DNA of 7,238 nt from an uncultured Flavobacterium sp. GTDB lineage: Bacteria > Bacteroidota > Bacteroidia > Flavobacteriales > Flavobacteriaceae. Where the stretch lies: NCBI RefSeq assembly GCF_946482535.1, contig NZ_CAMLRU010000139.1, forward strand, positions 1-7,238, written 5' to 3'. The notes below the pieces were generated by a model that saw nothing but the letters and a program-made list of their open reading frames with translations, did not search any database and had not been told where the DNA came from. Shown here piece after piece: positions 5,686 to 7,238 of the stretch. A program made the position numbers and the translations under genes. The number at the start of each line of letters is the position of its first letter. Position 1 is the first letter of the stretch.

Positions 5686-5880
5686 ATGTCTAAAACCATG
5701 TTAGACCACACTAAGTCTGTGTTGAAAAGAGTTAGTTTTGATGTTGACCTTTTTTGTAAAGAGCTTTCTAAAGCTTATAAGTTTTTGTTACCATATGAAC
5801 TTGAAGAGTTAACAAAATGGTTGCTTAAATTTACGGAAGAGAAACCGGAACTCAGACAATGTATCTTGAATATTAATTAA
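5686..5880 (+). CDS. Conserved 64-aa protein, first paralogue, unknown function
   Basis: This small soluble protein has no signal peptide or membrane segment. It aligns without gaps over its full 64 residues with the product at 6090-6284, with 36 identities (56%). Shared blocks are TKSVL (9-13), RVSFD (15-19), LF.KEL.KA (22-30), LLPYE (34-38), WL..FT (45-50) and PEL..C (54-59). It is predicted to be mostly helical, with aromatic anchors F18, F23, Y37 and W45. The equal lengths support the first ATG rather than Met5. I recall such proteins as recurrent short hypothetical proteins in flavobacteria, often in more than one copy, but know of no function. It has its own promoter and terminator, so it is a single-gene transcript. 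A small regulatory or adaptor protein is possible but unsupported by any motif. Confidence 0.85.
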   Translation: MSKTMLDHTKSVLKRVSFDVDLFCKELSKAYKFLLPYELEELTKWLLKFTEEKPELRQCILNIN

Positions 5881-5887
5881 TAAAACT

Positions 5888-5914
5888 AAAGGAGTTTAGA
5901 CGGCTCCTTTTTTT
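5888..5914 (+). terminator. Intrinsic terminator of first 64-aa gene
   Basis: AAAGGAG (5888-5894) pairs with CTCCTTT (5904-5910), optionally extended by two T-G wobbles, followed by four more T. It starts 8 bases after the stop codon. The core AAGGAGTT...GCTCCTT is shared with the terminator of the second unit. Confidence 0.85.
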
Positions 5915-6016
5915 ATGACTATATTTTAAATAGTAAGTTAAAGTTTATAAAAAATTAATAAAAATGCATTTTATCGATATTTATAGTACTTAAACGATGA
6001 TTTTTAACATTTTTTA
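5915..6016. other. AT-rich spacer between the two small-gene units
   Basis: No gene was found. It contains a perfect 12-bp palindrome AAAATGCATTTT (5961-5972) and a nearby TATCGATA. These are plausible in such AT-rich DNA and have no assigned role. Confidence 0.5.
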
Positions 6017-6047
6017 TTGTCTGTAAATATTTTTTATTTTAATTTTA
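6017..6047 (+). promoter_or_regulatory. Probable promoter of the second 64-aa gene
   Basis: TTG at 6017-6019, a 20-nt spacer and TAATTTTA at 6040-6047, which matches TAnnTTTG except for the last base. The TTG lies in TATTG-TCTGT, echoing TATTG-ACTG-TCTGT of the first unit. The weaker -7 box suggests different strength from the first copy. Confidence 0.5.
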
Positions 6048-6052
6048 CCAAA

Positions 6053-6083
6053 CGTTCTTACAATAAGATAACCCCAAATCTTA
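6053..6083 (+). promoter_or_regulatory. Leader element of second unit: CGTTCTTAC box plus hairpin
   Basis: CGTTCTTAC (6053-6061), two bases, then TAAGAT (6064-6069) and ATCTTA (6078-6083), a perfect 6-bp stem with loop AACCCCAA. It ends 6 nt before the ATG at 6090, so the hairpin could limit ribosome access. The layout matches that of the first unit at 5646-5674. Confidence 0.5.
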
Positions 6084-6089
6084 ACCATT

Positions 6090-6284
6090 ATGCCTAGAAT
6101 GATTTACGATTACACTAAATCGGTACTCGAGAGAGTAAGTTTTGACCCGATTCTTTTCGCTAAAGAATTAAAAAAAGCCGTAAAAAATTTACTGCCTTAT
6201 GAGATAGAACAATTAAAAAGATGGCTTCAATTCTTTACCAAAGAGCATCCGGAATTAAAAGACTGTTTATCTGTAGTTAGTTAG
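6090..6284 (+). CDS. Conserved 64-aa protein, second paralogue, unknown function
   Basis: This is the second copy of the small-protein family, the same length as the product of 5686-5880. It keeps D7, TKSVL, RVSFD, LF, KEL, LLPYE, the single Trp (W45), FT, PEL and C59. It differs at most charged surface positions (for example K14 to E, E51 to K) and has Pro20 in RVSFDP and lacks the other copy's Cys24. The protein is soluble and predicted helical, with no signal peptide. The conserved aromatic and proline positions with changed surfaces suggest an old duplication whose copies have diverged in partner or expression rather than a recent one. It has its own promoter, leader hairpin and terminator. 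The function is unknown; the last gene before the convergent oxyR, but no link with OxyR is shown. Confidence 0.85.
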   Translation: MPRMIYDYTKSVLERVSFDPILFAKELKKAVKNLLPYEIEQLKRWLQFFTKEHPELKDCLSVVS

Positions 6285-6294
6285 AAACAGAAAT

Positions 6295-6331
6295 AAATAA
6301 GGAGTTGGTGCAACAGCTCCTTATTTTTTTT
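6295..6331. terminator. Strong terminator between second 64-aa gene and oxyR, probably bidirectional
   Basis: A 10-bp stem (6295-6304 with 6317-6326, containing AAGGAG/CTCCTT) extends by TTG/CAG with one wobble around loop GTGCAA. Eight T follow on the plus strand (6324-6331). On the minus strand the trailing sequence TTATTTATTT is moderately T-rich. The oxyR stop codon lies in the stem, and its last codons (Gln-Lys-Lys) are the complement of the plus-strand T run. Confidence 0.88.
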
Positions 6332-7238
6332 GTAACGGACTTATAATTTCCACATTCTGAAAGGTAATTGCTCCTTTGATTACTCCCGAAATGGTGTTTC
6401 TCAATGCATCAATAATATGAATTTTCAATTCATTTTTAGGAAAAATTAAGCTCACTTCACGCGCCGGTTTAGGTTCTTTGAAATGTTTTAGTTTTAAAGC
6501 GTCTTTTTCCGGCAGATCTAAAGTGTGCAAATAAGGTAACAAAGTCGTTCCCAAACCTTCATCGGCCAATTTTATTAAAGTTTCAAAGCTACCGCTTTCT
6601 ATTTGGAAGTGTGATTTTTCGTCATGGCCTAAATTTTTACACAAATTCAAAATGCCGTCTCTGAAACAATGACCGTCTTGTAACAGTAAAATTTCATTTA
6701 CATTTAAATCATTTACTTCGATTTCTTTCTTGTGAAATGACTGATGATTCTCCGGAATGTAAGCCACAAAGGGTTCAAAATACAATACAATTTCTTTGAT
6801 TTTTTCTTCTTCCAAAGGAGTAACCGCAATGGCAGCATCCAGGTGACCGTTTTTCAGTTTGGTGATGATTTCTGCAGTGTTCAGCTCTTCGATGATTAAC
6901 TTAACTTTAGGATATTTTTTGATAAAATTATTCAGAAACATCGGGAGTAATGTTGGCATCACGGTCGGGATAATAGCCAATCGAAATTCGCCGCCGATAT
7001 ATCCTTTTTGTTGGTCAACAATATCCTGAATTCTATCTGCTTCATTGACAATATTTTTAGATTGATTGACAATTTTTTGGCCTATTTCTGTCAGCTGAAT
7101 CGGTTTTTTGGTACGGTCAAAAATTTGAACGGCCAATTCTTCTTCTATCTTCTGAATTTGCATGCTCAATGTTGGTTGCGTTACAAAACATTTTTCCGCT
7201 GCCAGGGTAAAGTTTTTGTGTTCGGCCACTGCCAAAAC
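6321..7238 (-). CDS. oxyR: OxyR, peroxide-sensing LysR-type transcriptional regulator, 5'-truncated by window edge
   Basis: OxyR senses hydrogen peroxide through a reversible disulfide and then activates genes for catalase, peroxiredoxins and iron-storage proteins. The frame is open to the right edge (V-L-A-V-A-E-H-K-N-F), so TTG at 7235 is an internal Leu and about 8 residues of the N-terminus are missing. The LysR winged helix is visible (FTLAAEKCFVTQPTLSMQI), then the linker helix, then the effector domain. With 8 residues added, numbering coincides with E. coli OxyR: T100 in IPTVMPTLLP, H198-C199 in DGHCFRD, and C208 in LNLCKNLGHDE. Both redox cysteines are therefore present with the correct spacing of 9, which separates OxyR from other LysR proteins. 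It ends inside the shared terminator, convergent with the small-protein gene. Its promoter and targets are outside the window. Confidence 0.93.
   Translation of the reverse strand, partial: VLAVAEHKNFTLAAEKCFVTQPTLSMQIQKIEEELAVQIFDRTKKPIQLTEIGQKIVNQSKNIVNEADRIQDIVDQQKGYIGGEFRLAIIPTVMPTLLPMFLNNFIKKYPKVKLIIEELNTAEIITKLKNGHLDAAIAVTPLEEEKIKEIVLYFEPFVAYIPENHQSFHKKEIEVNDLNVNEILLLQDGHCFRDGILNLCKNLGHDEKSHFQIESGSFETLIKLADEGLGTTLLPYLHTLDLPEKDALKLKHFKEPKPAREVSLIFPKNELKIHIIDALRNTISGVIKGAITFQNVEIISPLQKK

Larger units (their letters stand above)
5603..6331 (+). repeat. Tandem duplication of a complete small-gene transcription unit
   Basis: Two units, 5603-5914 (312 bp) and 6017-6331 (315 bp), each contain a TTG/-7 promoter, CGTTCTTAC, a leader hairpin, a 64-codon gene and a GGAG/CTCC terminator. 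Outside the genes, similarity is limited to short blocks, so the duplication is old. Each copy can be transcribed on its own. Confidence 0.7.

Noticed and set aside
5961..5972. 12-bp palindrome AAAATGCATTTT between the two small-gene units
   Set aside because: Such palindromes are expected by chance in AT-rich spacer DNA; it is not placed at a promoter and is not repeated in the other unit.

Overview
The window looks like chromosomal DNA from a flavobacterium (Bacteroidetes, Flavobacteriaceae). The sequence is AT-rich and start codons lack Shine-Dalgarno sequences. Several genes have the Bacteroidetes -7 box TAnnTTTG, one with a well-spaced TTG -33 element. One exported protein has the signal-peptide end VVA^Q, and one lipoprotein has a K-E-E motif just after its lipid cysteine. 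No integrase, transposase, CRISPR array, tRNA or rRNA was seen, so this reads as core genome rather than an island. Species identity is an inference.

Layout, left to right. (1) 1-1161 (+): the 3' part of a SAM-dependent methyltransferase whose start lies outside the window. (2) 1163-1351 (-): a 62-residue two-helix membrane protein, tail to tail with (1). (3) 1430-1813 (+): a MazG/PRA-PH-like nucleotide pyrophosphohydrolase, divergent from (2). (4) 1815-2396 (-): a stand-alone NUMOD4/HNH endonuclease-like protein with a C-terminal helix-turn-helix, stop to stop with (3). (5) 2579-3646 (-): branched-chain aminotransferase IlvE, ending in a clear intrinsic terminator. (6) 3926-5559 (+): a tight three-gene operon of a secreted DUF4920 protein, a monoheme (CxxCH) lipoprotein and the tRNA wobble-uridine methyltransferase MnmD (TTG start). 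It has a recognisable promoter and a perfect 13-bp palindrome just upstream of the -33 element. (7) 5686-5880 and 6090-6284 (+): two paralogous 64-residue proteins, 56% identical without gaps, each with its own promoter, leader and terminator. (8) 6321-7238 (-): OxyR, the peroxide-sensing LysR-type regulator, missing about 8 N-terminal residues at the window edge. Both redox cysteines are present.

How the genes relate. Only the DUF4920/heme lipoprotein/MnmD trio looks like a true operon: two cell-envelope proteins followed by a tRNA-modification gene that probably shares the transcript for convenience. The most unusual region is the duplicated small-gene unit. Its two copies share the protein, the terminator core and a 5'-leader layout: the 9-mer CGTTCTTAC, exactly 2 nt, then a hairpin whose loop begins AACC, then the start codon. 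The second unit's terminator overlaps the last codons of oxyR on the other strand and probably stops transcription from both sides.
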